From contig JAGQTY010000026.1 of assembly GCA_020438795.1 (NCBI GenBank), positions 1 to 41,282 on the forward strand: a DNA stretch of 41,282 nucleotides, read 5' to 3'. Made by a program: the position numbers and the translations under genes. The notes under the pieces are model-generated. The model was not told where the DNA came from. It searched no databases and saw only the letters and a list, made by a program, of their open reading frames with translations. The stretch is from Actinomycetota bacterium (GTDB lineage Bacteria > Actinomycetota > Actinomycetes > S36-B12 > GCA-2699445). Within the stretch, counting starts at the first letter, position 1. Every line of letters starts with the position of its first letter. Shown here one piece after another: positions 16,611 through 23,816 of the stretch.

Positions 16611-17501
16611 CTACTGGCCGGTACCGACGAATTGTCGCAGCCAATCGCCGAATTCATCGCCGAACTCCTCATCCCGAAGCGCAAGCGTTACCGTCGCCTT
16701 CAGGTAGGAGAGCTTGTCGCCGGTGTCGAACCTGCCCCCGCGGAAGATCACTCCGGTGACGCCGCCGCCGTCATCGCCGGGCAGAGACACCAACTGCTGC
16801 AACGCGTCGGTCACTTGGATCTCCCCGCCCCGGCCCGGGGGCGTGTGACGCAGCAGATCGAAGATCGCCGGGCTGATCACGTACCTGCCGATGATGGCAA
16901 GATTGCTCGGCGCTTCTTCCACCGGCGGTTTCTCCACCAGATCCGTGATCCGCACGATGTCGGGATCGTCGGTGGGACTCACAGCCGCGCAACCGTACAT
17001 CGAGATGGTCTCGGGCGGCACCTCCATGAGGCAGAGCACCGAGCCACCGAACTCCGACTGCGCCTCGATCATGCGGGGCAACACGGGGGTGCGGGTGTCG
17101 ATCAGGTCGTCGCCGAGCAGCACCGCGAACGCCTCGTCACCGACATGCTCGGCCGCCATGAGGACCGCATGTCCCAGGCCGAGAGCCTCCCCCTGCCTGA
17201 TGGAGTGGATGTGACCGAGGTTCGCGGTCTCGGTCACGAGGTCGAGCCTGGCCTGATCCCCCTTGGCGCCGAGCACCTGCTCGAGTTCGACATTGCGGTC
17301 GAAGTAGTTCTCGATCGCCTCCTTGCCACGCCCGGCGATGAACAGGATGTCGTCGCACCCGGACTCGACGGCCTCACGGACGACATAGTCGATCGCCGGC
17401 CGATCCACGACCGGCAGCATCTCCTTGGGAACGGACTTCGTCGCTGGCAGGAAACGGGTCCCCAACCCGGCCACGGGAATGACAGCTTTGTTCACGCTCA
17501 T
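16611..17501 (-). CDS. galU: UTP--glucose-1-phosphate uridylyltransferase
   Basis: 296 aa, normal length. Makes UDP-glucose from UTP and glucose-1-phosphate for cell-wall and polysaccharide precursors. Signatures: the nucleotide-binding GLGTRFLPATKSVPKEMLPVVDRP near the N-terminus, FVLLGDD-type FAVLLGDDLID, the ITDLVEKP lysine motif, and GRYVISPAIFDLL followed by GRGGEIQVTDAL. ATG 17501 has a -10 box 6 bases upstream and no Shine-Dalgarno sequence. First gene of the minus-strand galU-moeA-rimJ run, divergent from 5-FCL across 68 bases. Confidence 0.96.
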   Translation of the reverse strand: MSVNKAVIPVAGLGTRFLPATKSVPKEMLPVVDRPAIDYVVREAVESGCDDILFIAGRGKEAIENYFDRNVELEQVLGAKGDQARLDLVTETANLGHIHSIRQGEALGLGHAVLMAAEHVGDEAFAVLLGDDLIDTRTPVLPRMIEAQSEFGGSVLCLMEVPPETISMYGCAAVSPTDDPDIVRITDLVEKPPVEEAPSNLAIIGRYVISPAIFDLLRHTPPGRGGEIQVTDALQQLVSLPGDDGGGVTGVIFRGGRFDTGDKLSYLKATVTLALRDEEFGDEFGDWLRQFVGTGQ

Positions 17502-17507
17502 GCACCG

Positions 17508-17513
17508 ACCATA
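17508..17513 (-). promoter_or_regulatory. -10 box TATGGT of galU
   Basis: On the minus strand TATGGT ends 6 bases before ATG 17501. It faces the 5-FCL promoter in a 68-base divergent region. Confidence 0.55.
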
Positions 17514-17557
17514 TGCCCTGGCGGGCTGCCCGGTGATGCGGACCCGGCAATCTGGGC

Positions 17558-17563
17558 GACACT
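17558..17563 (+). promoter_or_regulatory. Weak -10 box GACACT of the 5-FCL gene
   Basis: GACACT ends 6 bases before GTG 17570. It departs from TANNNT at position 1, so support rests mainly on its spacing. Confidence 0.35.
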
Positions 17564-17569
17564 GGTGGG

Positions 17570-18184
17570 GTGGACAAGTCGACCCGCGTGGACAAGTCAG
17601 CGATCCGTGAGGACCATCGTCGGCGGCGCCTCGAACGCCGGGCCGATGGTGGATCGTCGCCCACGATCACGGCGAGGTGCTGGGACGTCATCACGGAGGC
17701 TCACCGCACCTCCCGTGGGGGAGCGATCACTGCCGTGGCGGCCTTCCAGCCGATGCGTCACGAGCCCGATCTGCGTCCGTTGACTCAGTGGCTCCTCGAG
17801 CAGGGCCTGCCGGTCTATCTCCCCCGGATGCATGACGACGACATGGAGTGGGTGAGGGCCGGTTCCTCGCTGCTGGCGCAGCGACCTGCGCGAGTGCCAG
17901 CACCGCCGGGTATCGCTGAGCCCCTGCCCGGGGACTCCGGAACGGTGGTACTCGTCCCTGCGCTGGCCATCGATCCCGGCACGGGTCTGCGGTTGGGCTA
18001 CGGAGCGGGCAACTACGACCGTTTCCTCAGCGGCCGCGATGAGCCCTTCCGTGTCGGCGTGTGCTTCGACGACGAGCTGCGCGAGCTCACCGGCGAGTCG
18101 CATGACATACCCGTCGAGGCGATCGTGACCCCCGCGCGCGTCCTGCGGGTCGGGTCACTTGGCCACCGTGGGGACATCGGCTGA
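17570..18184 (+). CDS. 5-formyltetrahydrofolate cyclo-ligase
   Basis: 204 aa. Converts 5-formyl-THF to 5,10-methenyl-THF using ATP in the cytoplasm. The N-terminal basic helix (KSAIREDHRRRRLERR) and the C-terminal substrate/ATP loop GLRLGYGAGNYDRFL are present, together with VVLVPALAID and VGVCFDDELRELTGESHDIPVEAIVTP. Two nearly identical segments begin the protein (VDKSTR, VDKSAIR), so a GTG 12 bases further in frame could also serve as start. It is divergent from galU, as Rv0992c is from Rv0993. Its stop is 4 bases from the convergent crcB stop. Confidence 0.93.
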   Translation: MDKSTRVDKSAIREDHRRRRLERRADGGSSPTITARCWDVITEAHRTSRGGAITAVAAFQPMRHEPDLRPLTQWLLEQGLPVYLPRMHDDDMEWVRAGSSLLAQRPARVPAPPGIAEPLPGDSGTVVLVPALAIDPGTGLRLGYGAGNYDRFLSGRDEPFRVGVCFDDELRELTGESHDIPVEAIVTPARVLRVGSLGHRGDIG

Positions 18185-18188
18185 ACCA

Positions 18189-18548
18189 TCACGCGACAAG
18201 GTGATAGGTCAGGTAGAGCACTGAGAAACACAGCCCCACGCTCACGAGGATATTCAGGACGGCCACCCAGGGCCAGCCCTCCCGTATGGAGTCGTCGGTC
18301 TGTGCCGCGAACGTGGAGAAGGTGGTGAAGGCGCCACAGAATCCCGTGCCGAGCAACAGGGACCACTCGTGGTTGTTGATGCCCACGATCACACCGAGCA
18401 GGGCCGAACCGAGGACGTTGACGGTCAGTGTGCCCAGCGGCATCCTGCGGGGGTGGTTCTTCACCGTCACATCCTGGACCCAGCGATCCAGCAGGAACCG
18501 GCACGGTGCCCCGACCGCGGCGCCGAGGGCGACGAGCAGGAACGCCAT
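18189..18548 (-). CDS. crcB: Fluoride ion channel subunit CrcB/Fluc (second of pair)
   Basis: 119 aa, four membrane spans. Fluc channels are dual-topology dimers that export fluoride. Family residues: GAAVGAPCRFLLDRW at the N-terminus, PLGTLTVNVLGS with the pore Asn (N44), and GTGFCGAFTTFSTF (75-80 is TTFSTF) with the Phe-box and central sodium-site region. The ATG shares one base with the upstream crcB stop (TGATG), so the two are translationally coupled. A GTG directly before it (18551) could add one residue. Confidence 0.93.
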   Translation of the reverse strand: MAFLLVALGAAVGAPCRFLLDRWVQDVTVKNHPRRMPLGTLTVNVLGSALLGVIVGINNHEWSLLLGTGFCGAFTTFSTFAAQTDDSIREGWPWVAVLNILVSVGLCFSVLYLTYHLVA

Positions 18549-18991
18549 CACTCCCCCATCTCGGCCGGTGAGAACACCGCTTCATCGTCGCCGCGCCCCC
18601 AGCGCCCGATCTCCCAGCCGACTCGCACCAGGATCCAGCCGGCCGCCACCGTCGTGGCCAGATACAGCCCGGCCATCACTGCCTCACCCGCATCGACGAG
18701 TGTCACGGCATCGCTGGCGTAGGTGGAGAACGTGGTCAGACCTCCCAGGAAGCCGGTGGCGATCAGAGCCGACGTCCGCAGTGGCACCTCACGGAACTGG
18801 GAGAGGAAGCCAAGGAACAGTCCCATCAGCAGACAACCGAGCATGTTGGCGACCAGCGTGGCCCACGGCCATTCGCCTGGCGTCTCCGGGAACACCAGCG
18901 TCAGGCTGTAGCGGGTCAGTGCCCCGCAGGCGCCACCCAGGGCGACCCAGCCGATCAGTTCCCGGAGGAACGGCGGCCCTTCCTCACTCAC
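18548..18991 (-). CDS. crcB: Fluoride ion channel subunit CrcB/Fluc (first of pair)
   Basis: 147 aa from GTG 18991. Four spans with WVALGGACGALTRYSL, WATLVANMLGCLLMG (pore Asn 49) and GFLGGLTTFSTYASD (TTFST 86-90). Tandem, diverged crcB genes typically encode a heterodimeric channel whose subunits have fixed opposite topologies. GTG 18991 was chosen because a -10 box ends 7 bases upstream; a longer frame (to 19096) would overlap the next gene. There is no room for a fluoride riboswitch if the message is leaderless, and none is seen. Confidence 0.93.
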   Translation of the reverse strand: MSEEGPPFLRELIGWVALGGACGALTRYSLTLVFPETPGEWPWATLVANMLGCLLMGLFLGFLSQFREVPLRTSALIATGFLGGLTTFSTYASDAVTLVDAGEAVMAGLYLATTVAAGWILVRVGWEIGRWGRGDDEAVFSPAEMGE

Positions 18992-18998
18992 AGCCCTG

Positions 18999-19004
18999 AC
19001 GCTA
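18999..19004 (-). promoter_or_regulatory. -10 box TAGCGT of the crcB pair
   Basis: On the minus strand TAGCGT is followed by 7 bases and then GTG 18991. Confidence 0.55.
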
Positions 19005-19058
19005 CCGTCCCACTGCTCCACCTGCAGCCGGTCGGCCAACAGCGAACGAAGACTCGAC

Positions 19059-19661
19059 TCAGCCGGACCCCGGCGCCAGGCCCTTGAGCAGTACATCCAC
19101 GAGGCGCGCGAATGCCTCCGCCGGCTCGGCCGCGAAGGTCACGCCTGACAGCTCAAGACTCACAGAGCCGTGCAGGCCATCCCAGATGAGCTGGGCAACC
19201 TCAACCTCATCACCCTGCGCGAGAGAACCAGCCATCATGGCGTCCTGCACCCGCGTCGACAGTTCGACGAAGGACTCCTTGGCGCGCATCATCGCCGCCT
19301 CGGACAACTCCAGTTCGGCCATCTGGGAGAACATCAGGAGGTAATGCTGCGGGTGACCGACCGCGAACTCGCGGTAGGCGAGGCAGCCGTTGCGCAGCCG
19401 GCTGAGAGCGTCCGGCCCACTCGCCGCCCGCACTGATTCGATCAGCCCGTCGACACCCTCGAGGAAGAGCGCCTCGAGCAGGCCGTCCTTGGAGCCGAAA
19501 CGGGAGTAGACCCCCATCGGCGCCACACCTGCCCGTTGGGCGACCTGCCGGATCGTGAGCCCCCCAGAGCCGTCCTCAGCGAGTATCTCGGTCGCCGCGG
19601 TGAGCAACGCCTGGGTGATTTCGGTGGAACTCGTGCGCTGGCGGGGTTGCGCAGTCTCCAT
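19059..19661 (-). CDS. TetR/AcrR family regulator, divergent from MFS exporter
   Basis: 200 aa from ATG 19661. HTH: TEITQALLTAATEILAEDGSGGLTIRQVAQRAGVAPMGVYSRFGSKDGLLEALF. The ligand domain begins after it; the WDGLHGSVSLELSGV segment near the C-terminus resembles the WHG-type C-terminal domain of TetR proteins. The gene diverges from an MFS drug exporter with 53 bases between start codons and a 19-bp inverted repeat in the gap, the standard layout for a local efflux repressor. ATG 19661 is chosen over 19682 because TATACT ends 6 bases before it. Confidence 0.9.
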   Translation of the reverse strand: METAQPRQRTSSTEITQALLTAATEILAEDGSGGLTIRQVAQRAGVAPMGVYSRFGSKDGLLEALFLEGVDGLIESVRAASGPDALSRLRNGCLAYREFAVGHPQHYLLMFSQMAELELSEAAMMRAKESFVELSTRVQDAMMAGSLAQGDEVEVAQLIWDGLHGSVSLELSGVTFAAEPAEAFARLVDVLLKGLAPGSG

Positions 19662-19667
19662 GGACGC

Positions 19668-19673
19668 AGTATA
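19668..19673 (-). promoter_or_regulatory. -10 box TATACT of the tetR gene
   Basis: The best -10 in the window: TATACT on the minus strand, 6 bases before ATG 19661. The operator at 19686-19704 covers the expected -35 position, consistent with autoregulation. Confidence 0.6.
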
Positions 19674-19685
19674 ACAGTCCATATA

Positions 19686-19704
19686 TATAGAACGTTGATC
19701 TATA
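19686..19704. promoter_or_regulatory. Candidate TetR operator, 6-7-6 inverted repeat
   Basis: TATAGA-N7-TCTATA lies in an AT-rich patch between tetR and the MFS gene and ends one base before the MFS ribosome-binding site (GGAG 19705-19708). Binding here would block transcription of both genes. Confidence 0.55.
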
Positions 19705-19714
19705 GGAGTAGAAG

Positions 19715-21307
19715 ATGAATCTACAACAAGAGACACGCGATCCACGTCGTTGGTGGGTGCTGGCGGTCCTGTGCCTGAGCCTGCTCATGGTGGTCGTCGA
19801 CAACACGATCGTGAATGTGGCGCTGCCCAGTCTCAGCGAGGATCTGGGAGCCAGTACGACGCAACTGCAATGGGTCGTCGACGGCTACACCCTCGTCTTC
19901 GCTGCGCTCCTGCTGGCGCTGGGACATTTCGGAGACCGCTACGGCCGAAAGCTGGCACTCCAGCTCGGTCTGATCCTGTTCTCGATGACCTCACTGCTGG
20001 CTGCACTGTCCCAGACCGCGTCACAACTGATCGGCGCGCGGGCACTCATGGGAATCGGGGCGGCACTGATCTTTCCCGCCACTCTGGCCATCCTCGTGAA
20101 CGTGTTCCGCGACCGCAAGGAGCGTGCCACGGCGATCGGCATCTGGTCGGCGGTGACCGGTCTGGCCGTGGCGCTGGGCCCGGTGACGGGGGGCTTCCTG
20201 CTGGAGCACTTCTCCTGGGGTGCGATCTTTCTGGTCAACCTGCCGCTGGCCGCCGTCGCGCTGCTCGCGGGCGCCCGCCTGGTCCCGAACTCCCAGGACC
20301 CACAGACCGGCAGGTTGGACCGGCTCGGACTCATCCTCTCCGCGGCAGGCGTCGGGCTGCTGGTCTGGGCGATCATCGAGGCACCCAGCCTCGGCTGGAC
20401 GTCCCCGATCATCGTCACGGCCGGAGCCACCGCCCTCGCGCTGCTCATTGCGTTCGTCGCCTGGGAGTCACGCCAGGAACACCCCCTGCTCGACATCCGG
20501 CTGTTCGCGAACCCGCGGTTCACGGCGGCAAGCCTCTCGGTGACCACAGCGTTCTTCGCGCTGTTCGGCTTCATCTTCCTGATCACCCAGTACCTGCAGC
20601 TCGTGCAGGGATACACCCCGCTACAGGCGGGGATCCGCACCCTGCCTTTCGCCATTGCCACTGGCGTCACCGCGCCTCTGGCAATGCTGCTCATGCACCG
20701 CATCGGGACGAAGGCCGTGGTGAGTGCCGGGCTCGCCGTGATGGCGACGGGGTTCCTGCTGGCGTCACAGCTCGAGGCCGACACGAACTACCTGGGCCTC
20801 ACGATCGTCAGCATGATCGTGATCGCGGTGGGACTCGGCCTGGCCAGCGGCCCAGCCACTGAGTCGATCATGGGAGCGCTGCCGTCGGACAAGGCGGGTG
20901 TCGGCTCGGCGGTCAACGACACCACCCGCGAGCTCGGAGGTACGTTCGGCGTTGCGATCGTCGGTTCGGTCTTCGCCAGCGTGTTCGGTTCGCGTCTGGC
21001 AAGCGCCCTCGGCGAGGCCGGGGTCCCGGGCAACCTGGTGGCACAGGCACAGGAGTCGATGGCTGCCGCCCTCACCCTGGCCCAGCAGCTTCCCGGGGAG
21101 CTTGGTGGCACCGTCGCTGACGCGGCGCAATCGGCCTTCACCGAAGGGCTGCAACTCGGCTCGCTGGTCGCGGCAGGGGTTGTCGCAGTGGGCGCGGTGC
21201 TGGCCCTGCTCTTCCTGCCCTCCGTTCACACCGAGCCGCCGCACGAGACGGAGGATCCGAACGAGACAGCCGGTCAGGTCGAGGCGGCCCTGGTGACGAC
21301 GACCTGA
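19715..21307 (+). CDS. DHA2 family MFS drug exporter (14 spans)
   Basis: 530 aa. Proton-driven multidrug efflux pump of the QacA/EmrB group. Seen: motif D1-like VDNTIVNVALPSLSEDLGAS in the first span, motif A GHFGDRYGRK in the loop between spans 2 and 3, RALMGIGAALIFPATLAILVNVF and the motif C region VTGLAVALGPVTGGFL. About 14 hydrophobic segments in total fit DHA2. ATG 19715 has GGAG six bases upstream, so unlike many neighbours it is translated from a leadered mRNA. Controlled by the divergent TetR is the simplest reading; substrate unknown. Confidence 0.92.
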   Translation: MNLQQETRDPRRWWVLAVLCLSLLMVVVDNTIVNVALPSLSEDLGASTTQLQWVVDGYTLVFAALLLALGHFGDRYGRKLALQLGLILFSMTSLLAALSQTASQLIGARALMGIGAALIFPATLAILVNVFRDRKERATAIGIWSAVTGLAVALGPVTGGFLLEHFSWGAIFLVNLPLAAVALLAGARLVPNSQDPQTGRLDRLGLILSAAGVGLLVWAIIEAPSLGWTSPIIVTAGATALALLIAFVAWESRQEHPLLDIRLFANPRFTAASLSVTTAFFALFGFIFLITQYLQLVQGYTPLQAGIRTLPFAIATGVTAPLAMLLMHRIGTKAVVSAGLAVMATGFLLASQLEADTNYLGLTIVSMIVIAVGLGLASGPATESIMGALPSDKAGVGSAVNDTTRELGGTFGVAIVGSVFASVFGSRLASALGEAGVPGNLVAQAQESMAAALTLAQQLPGELGGTVADAAQSAFTEGLQLGSLVAAGVVAVGAVLALLFLPSVHTEPPHETEDPNETAGQVEAALVTTT

Positions 21308-21312
21308 GTGGC

Positions 21313-21334
21313 AAGCCCTGCTCCATCCGGGCTT
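21313..21334 (+). terminator. Weak hairpin after the MFS gene
   Basis: AAGCCC and GGGCTT form a 6-bp stem with a 10-base loop, 6 bases after the MFS stop. No T-tract. Confidence 0.35.
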
Positions 21335-21387
21335 CCGAGCGGTCCATCGCTGCAAAGACCGGATACGGTCAATCCGTAAGAGGCGCG

Positions 21388-21437
21388 TCCGCCGACATCA
21401 TGGTGTGGCGTCGCGATTGACTTAAGAGGTCGGCGGA
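21388..21437 (+). promoter_or_regulatory. 5'-UTR hairpin masking the ribosome-binding site
   Basis: TCCGCCGAC (21388-21396) pairs perfectly with GTCGGCGGA (21429-21437), a 9-bp stem with a 32-base loop. The 3' arm contains most of GGAGG (21435-21439), the ribosome-binding site of ATG 21448. The loop holds a six-codon frame, MVWRRD-stop (21400-21420). Confidence 0.5.
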
Positions 21438-21447
21438 GGTGGCGGGC

Positions 21448-23250
21448 ATGCATGGCAACAGACTGCTCTCGAAACGTCGGCTCAGCGTACTGGCGGCCTC
21501 CGCCGCCGGCGCCTTGCTGGGATCGGTCATTGTCGCTGCACCCTCTTTGGCCGGCGTGGCGGGTGACCAGGACTTCACCGTGGTCGGTTCGCAATCGTTC
21601 ATCGTGCCCGAAGACGTCACAGTGCTGGGGATCATGGCAGTCGGTGGTGGCGGCGGTGCGGCATACTTCAGCAGCCAGTCCACGTACGCAGAGGGCGGCA
21701 GCGGCGCCTATGTGACGGCCGTGCATCAGGTGCAACCGGGGCAGACGATCACTGTTAACGTCGGTGGAGGCGGACAGGCATCCTCACCCGGTGGCGTCAA
21801 CGGCGCCGGGGGTGGGGGTGGCGCCGCCTCCTCCGTCTTCTATCAAGATCTGGCGTCAGACCCCCAGAGGATCGTGGCCGGCGGTGGTGGGGGCGGCACC
21901 GCCACCACGGCCGGATACATCGGCGGCCATGCGGCCTATGACGGCACATTCGCCGGTGGTACCGGAGAAGGTCCGCTGGGCGGAGCTGGCGGCAACGCCA
22001 CAGGGGGCGGCACTGGCGGCGACGGGACCAGCGGGGGGGCCGGCTTCACGGGCGGCTCCGGCGGTGTCGGAGGTGGTGACGGCGGTGACGGATCCCCGAA
22101 CGTGAGCAGTAGCGGAGACTTCGGCGCCGGCGGCGGCGGTGGCGGTGGCCTCGGTGGCGATGGTGGGTCGGACAACTACCCGTCCCCGGGAGGGTCGTCT
22201 GCCGGTACCGCGGGAGGCGGTGTCTACGAGGGTGGGGACGGTAGCCAGTCCGGCGGAGGCGGCGGCGGCTGGTACGGCGCTGGCGGCGGTGGCTTCGGTG
22301 GCGGCGGCGGATCCGGTGGCACATACAATTCGCTTGCGGTCTCGGGTGGCGGAGGCGCGGGCGGTTCGACCGCTGCGACCGTCGCAGGCCAAGAACCCGA
22401 GTACGAGCTGGCCGAGAACGGCGGGACTGTCGCCGTCGAAACAGCGAACGATGGCGGAACCGGCGCCGTCGCCATCTACTGGGGGATCGAGCTCGAGCAG
22501 ACGATCGACTTCCCGCAGCCGGAGGATGTTCCACTTTCCAACGGGTCAGCGACCATGGCGGCAACTGCGACCTCGGAACTGCCGATCACCTATTCCAGCA
22601 GCACCGAGGACGTCTGCACCGTGTCCGAGGACGTGGTGACCCTGCTCACGGAGGGCACCTGCACGATCACGGCGGCACAGGCCGGCGATGACTTCAACTA
22701 CGTAGCGGCGGAGGCTGTGACGCGTTCCTTCACGGTCTTGCCGGCAACGCCCGCCTCCTCGCCACCACCATCACAGCCGCCAACGGCTTCGCCGAATCCC
22801 ACGTCGAGCGTCACACCCACCCCCACGCCGAGCGTCACACCCACGCCGACCCCCAGCCCCACAACATCGCCGACCCCCAAACCGACGCCAGTACCCGAGA
22901 CCACCGTGGTGTTCCGCAAGAAGAACAGACAGCTGCCGACTCTGCGCCGCAGCAAGCTGGTCAGGAAGGTCGTGTCCGAAGGTCGCGTCGCCAAGGTGCG
23001 CGCGACGTGTCTGTACCGGAATCAGCGGACACTCAGCCGCAAGGACCAACGCGAGTTGTGCGCCGTGACGGTCCAGAAGACCCGCCAGAACGCTCAGGTC
23101 TGGGTGACCCCTCGGTGCAGTACCAATCTGAGGGCCCGGGTCCGGGTGGTGGTGAAGGGCATCCCCGGTGTCGGCCGGAAGGTCTACGAACGCACGTGGC
23201 GGGTCGAACGCGACACCGACCATGCCTGCCAGCTCAGCGGCAACGGATGA
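21448..23250 (+). CDS. Exported glycine-rich protein with Ig-like domain and basic C-terminus
   Basis: 600 aa from ATG 21448 (GGAGG 8 bases upstream; GTG 21439 is inside that site). Signal peptide to about residue 35 (RRLSVLAASAAGALLGSVIVAAPSLA). Residues ~40-325 resemble the Gly_rich family: VPEDVTVLGIMAVGGGGGAAYFSS, QVQPGQTITVNVGGGG, then long GG-rich runs. An Ig-like segment (349-432, QTIDFPQPEDVPLSNGSATM to CTITAAQAGDDFNY) and a Pro/Thr/Ser linker (433-486) lead to a basic domain with four cysteines and no membrane anchor or LPXTG. The Pro/Thr linker is a plausible O-mannosylation target. Likely a cell-surface or matrix protein; function unknown. Confidence 0.85.
   Translation: MHGNRLLSKRRLSVLAASAAGALLGSVIVAAPSLAGVAGDQDFTVVGSQSFIVPEDVTVLGIMAVGGGGGAAYFSSQSTYAEGGSGAYVTAVHQVQPGQTITVNVGGGGQASSPGGVNGAGGGGGAASSVFYQDLASDPQRIVAGGGGGGTATTAGYIGGHAAYDGTFAGGTGEGPLGGAGGNATGGGTGGDGTSGGAGFTGGSGGVGGGDGGDGSPNVSSSGDFGAGGGGGGGLGGDGGSDNYPSPGGSSAGTAGGGVYEGGDGSQSGGGGGGWYGAGGGGFGGGGGSGGTYNSLAVSGGGGAGGSTAATVAGQEPEYELAENGGTVAVETANDGGTGAVAIYWGIELEQTIDFPQPEDVPLSNGSATMAATATSELPITYSSSTEDVCTVSEDVVTLLTEGTCTITAAQAGDDFNYVAAEAVTRSFTVLPATPASSPPPSQPPTASPNPTSSVTPTPTPSVTPTPTPSPTTSPTPKPTPVPETTVVFRKKNRQLPTLRRSKLVRKVVSEGRVAKVRATCLYRNQRTLSRKDQRELCAVTVQKTRQNAQVWVTPRCSTNLRARVRVVVKGIPGVGRKVYERTWRVERDTDHACQLSGNG
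22806..22853 (+). repeat. Two 24-base tandem units encoding the Pro/Thr linker
   Basis: Units at 22806-22829 and 22830-22853 share their first 15 bases and encode SVTPTPTP-like octapeptides; a third, more diverged unit follows. Explained by the low-complexity linker of the exported protein. Confidence 0.5.
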
Positions 23251-23343
23251 GACATCTGCCCAACCCGGATTGCGCAGTAGATTCTGCCGGCCGCAGCTCG
23301 CCCGCGGCAGCCTGTTCCGTGCCGGTGCGGCCCGCACGGCTCG

Positions 23344-23349
23344 TACACT
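23344..23349 (+). promoter_or_regulatory. -10 box TACACT of the fmdB-like gene
   Basis: TACACT lies 35 bases before GTG 23385, leaving room for a leader with the ribosome-binding site GAGAGG (23373-23378). Confidence 0.45.
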
Positions 23350-23384
23350 GGGAACAGTCCCACTGATCCTCCGAGAGGTCGACC

Positions 23385-23753
23385 GTGCCCACCTACGAAT
23401 ACACCTGTTCCTCATGCGGCCACCGCTTCGAAGCCGTGCAGTCCTTCAGCGACGACGCCCTGAAGACCTGCCCGGAGTGTGGGCAGGACTCCCTGCGCAA
23501 GCTGTTCGGGAATGTGGGGGTGGTATTCAAGGGCTCCGGCTTCTACCGCAACGACGCCCGCGCCGAGGAGAAGAAGAAGGGGTCGGCCCGGGCCAAGAGC
23601 ACCGGGGACGGGGTCGACTCATCGGCATCGGCCTCCGACAGCAAGGCCACCAAAGAGACGAAGACCGAGGCGAAGCCGGCCAGCACGACCGAATCCAAGA
23701 CCACTGCCACCAAGTCCTCGGACAAGCCGGCAGGCAACAAGCCCTCGAAGTGA
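23385..23753 (+). CDS. FmdB family zinc ribbon protein
   Basis: 122 aa. The N-terminal zinc ribbon has two Cys pairs, YTCSSCGHRFEAVQSF and KTCPECG, then the family signature LRKLFGNVGVVFKGSGFYRND. The rest (from about residue 62) is a Lys/Ser/Thr/Ala-rich disordered tail. The family was first noted beside formamidase genes as a putative regulator; the actual role is unknown. In many Actinobacteria this gene follows 5-FCL directly; here about 5 kb separate them. The SAF protein gene follows after 63 bases. Confidence 0.9.
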   Translation: MPTYEYTCSSCGHRFEAVQSFSDDALKTCPECGQDSLRKLFGNVGVVFKGSGFYRNDARAEEKKKGSARAKSTGDGVDSSASASDSKATKETKTEAKPASTTESKTTATKSSDKPAGNKPSK

Positions 23754-23816
23754 CGTTGCCGCGATCACCTGTGGACAGCGGGACCTGCATGCGCCCGCCC
23801 GTGCAACGGTGGTCAA

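Noticed and set aside
18992..19058. Fluoride riboswitch upstream of crcB
   Set aside because: No conserved pseudoknot pattern seen and the start appears leaderless.
21364..21378. TACGG-N5-CCGTA inverted repeat upstream of the Gly-rich gene
   Set aside because: Only 5-bp arms in GC-rich sequence, too weak to call an operator by itself.
21640..22480. Glycine-codon (GGN) repeat tract as a mobile or structural DNA repeat
   Set aside because: It is fully explained by the Gly-rich coding region; no terminal repeats or target duplications.
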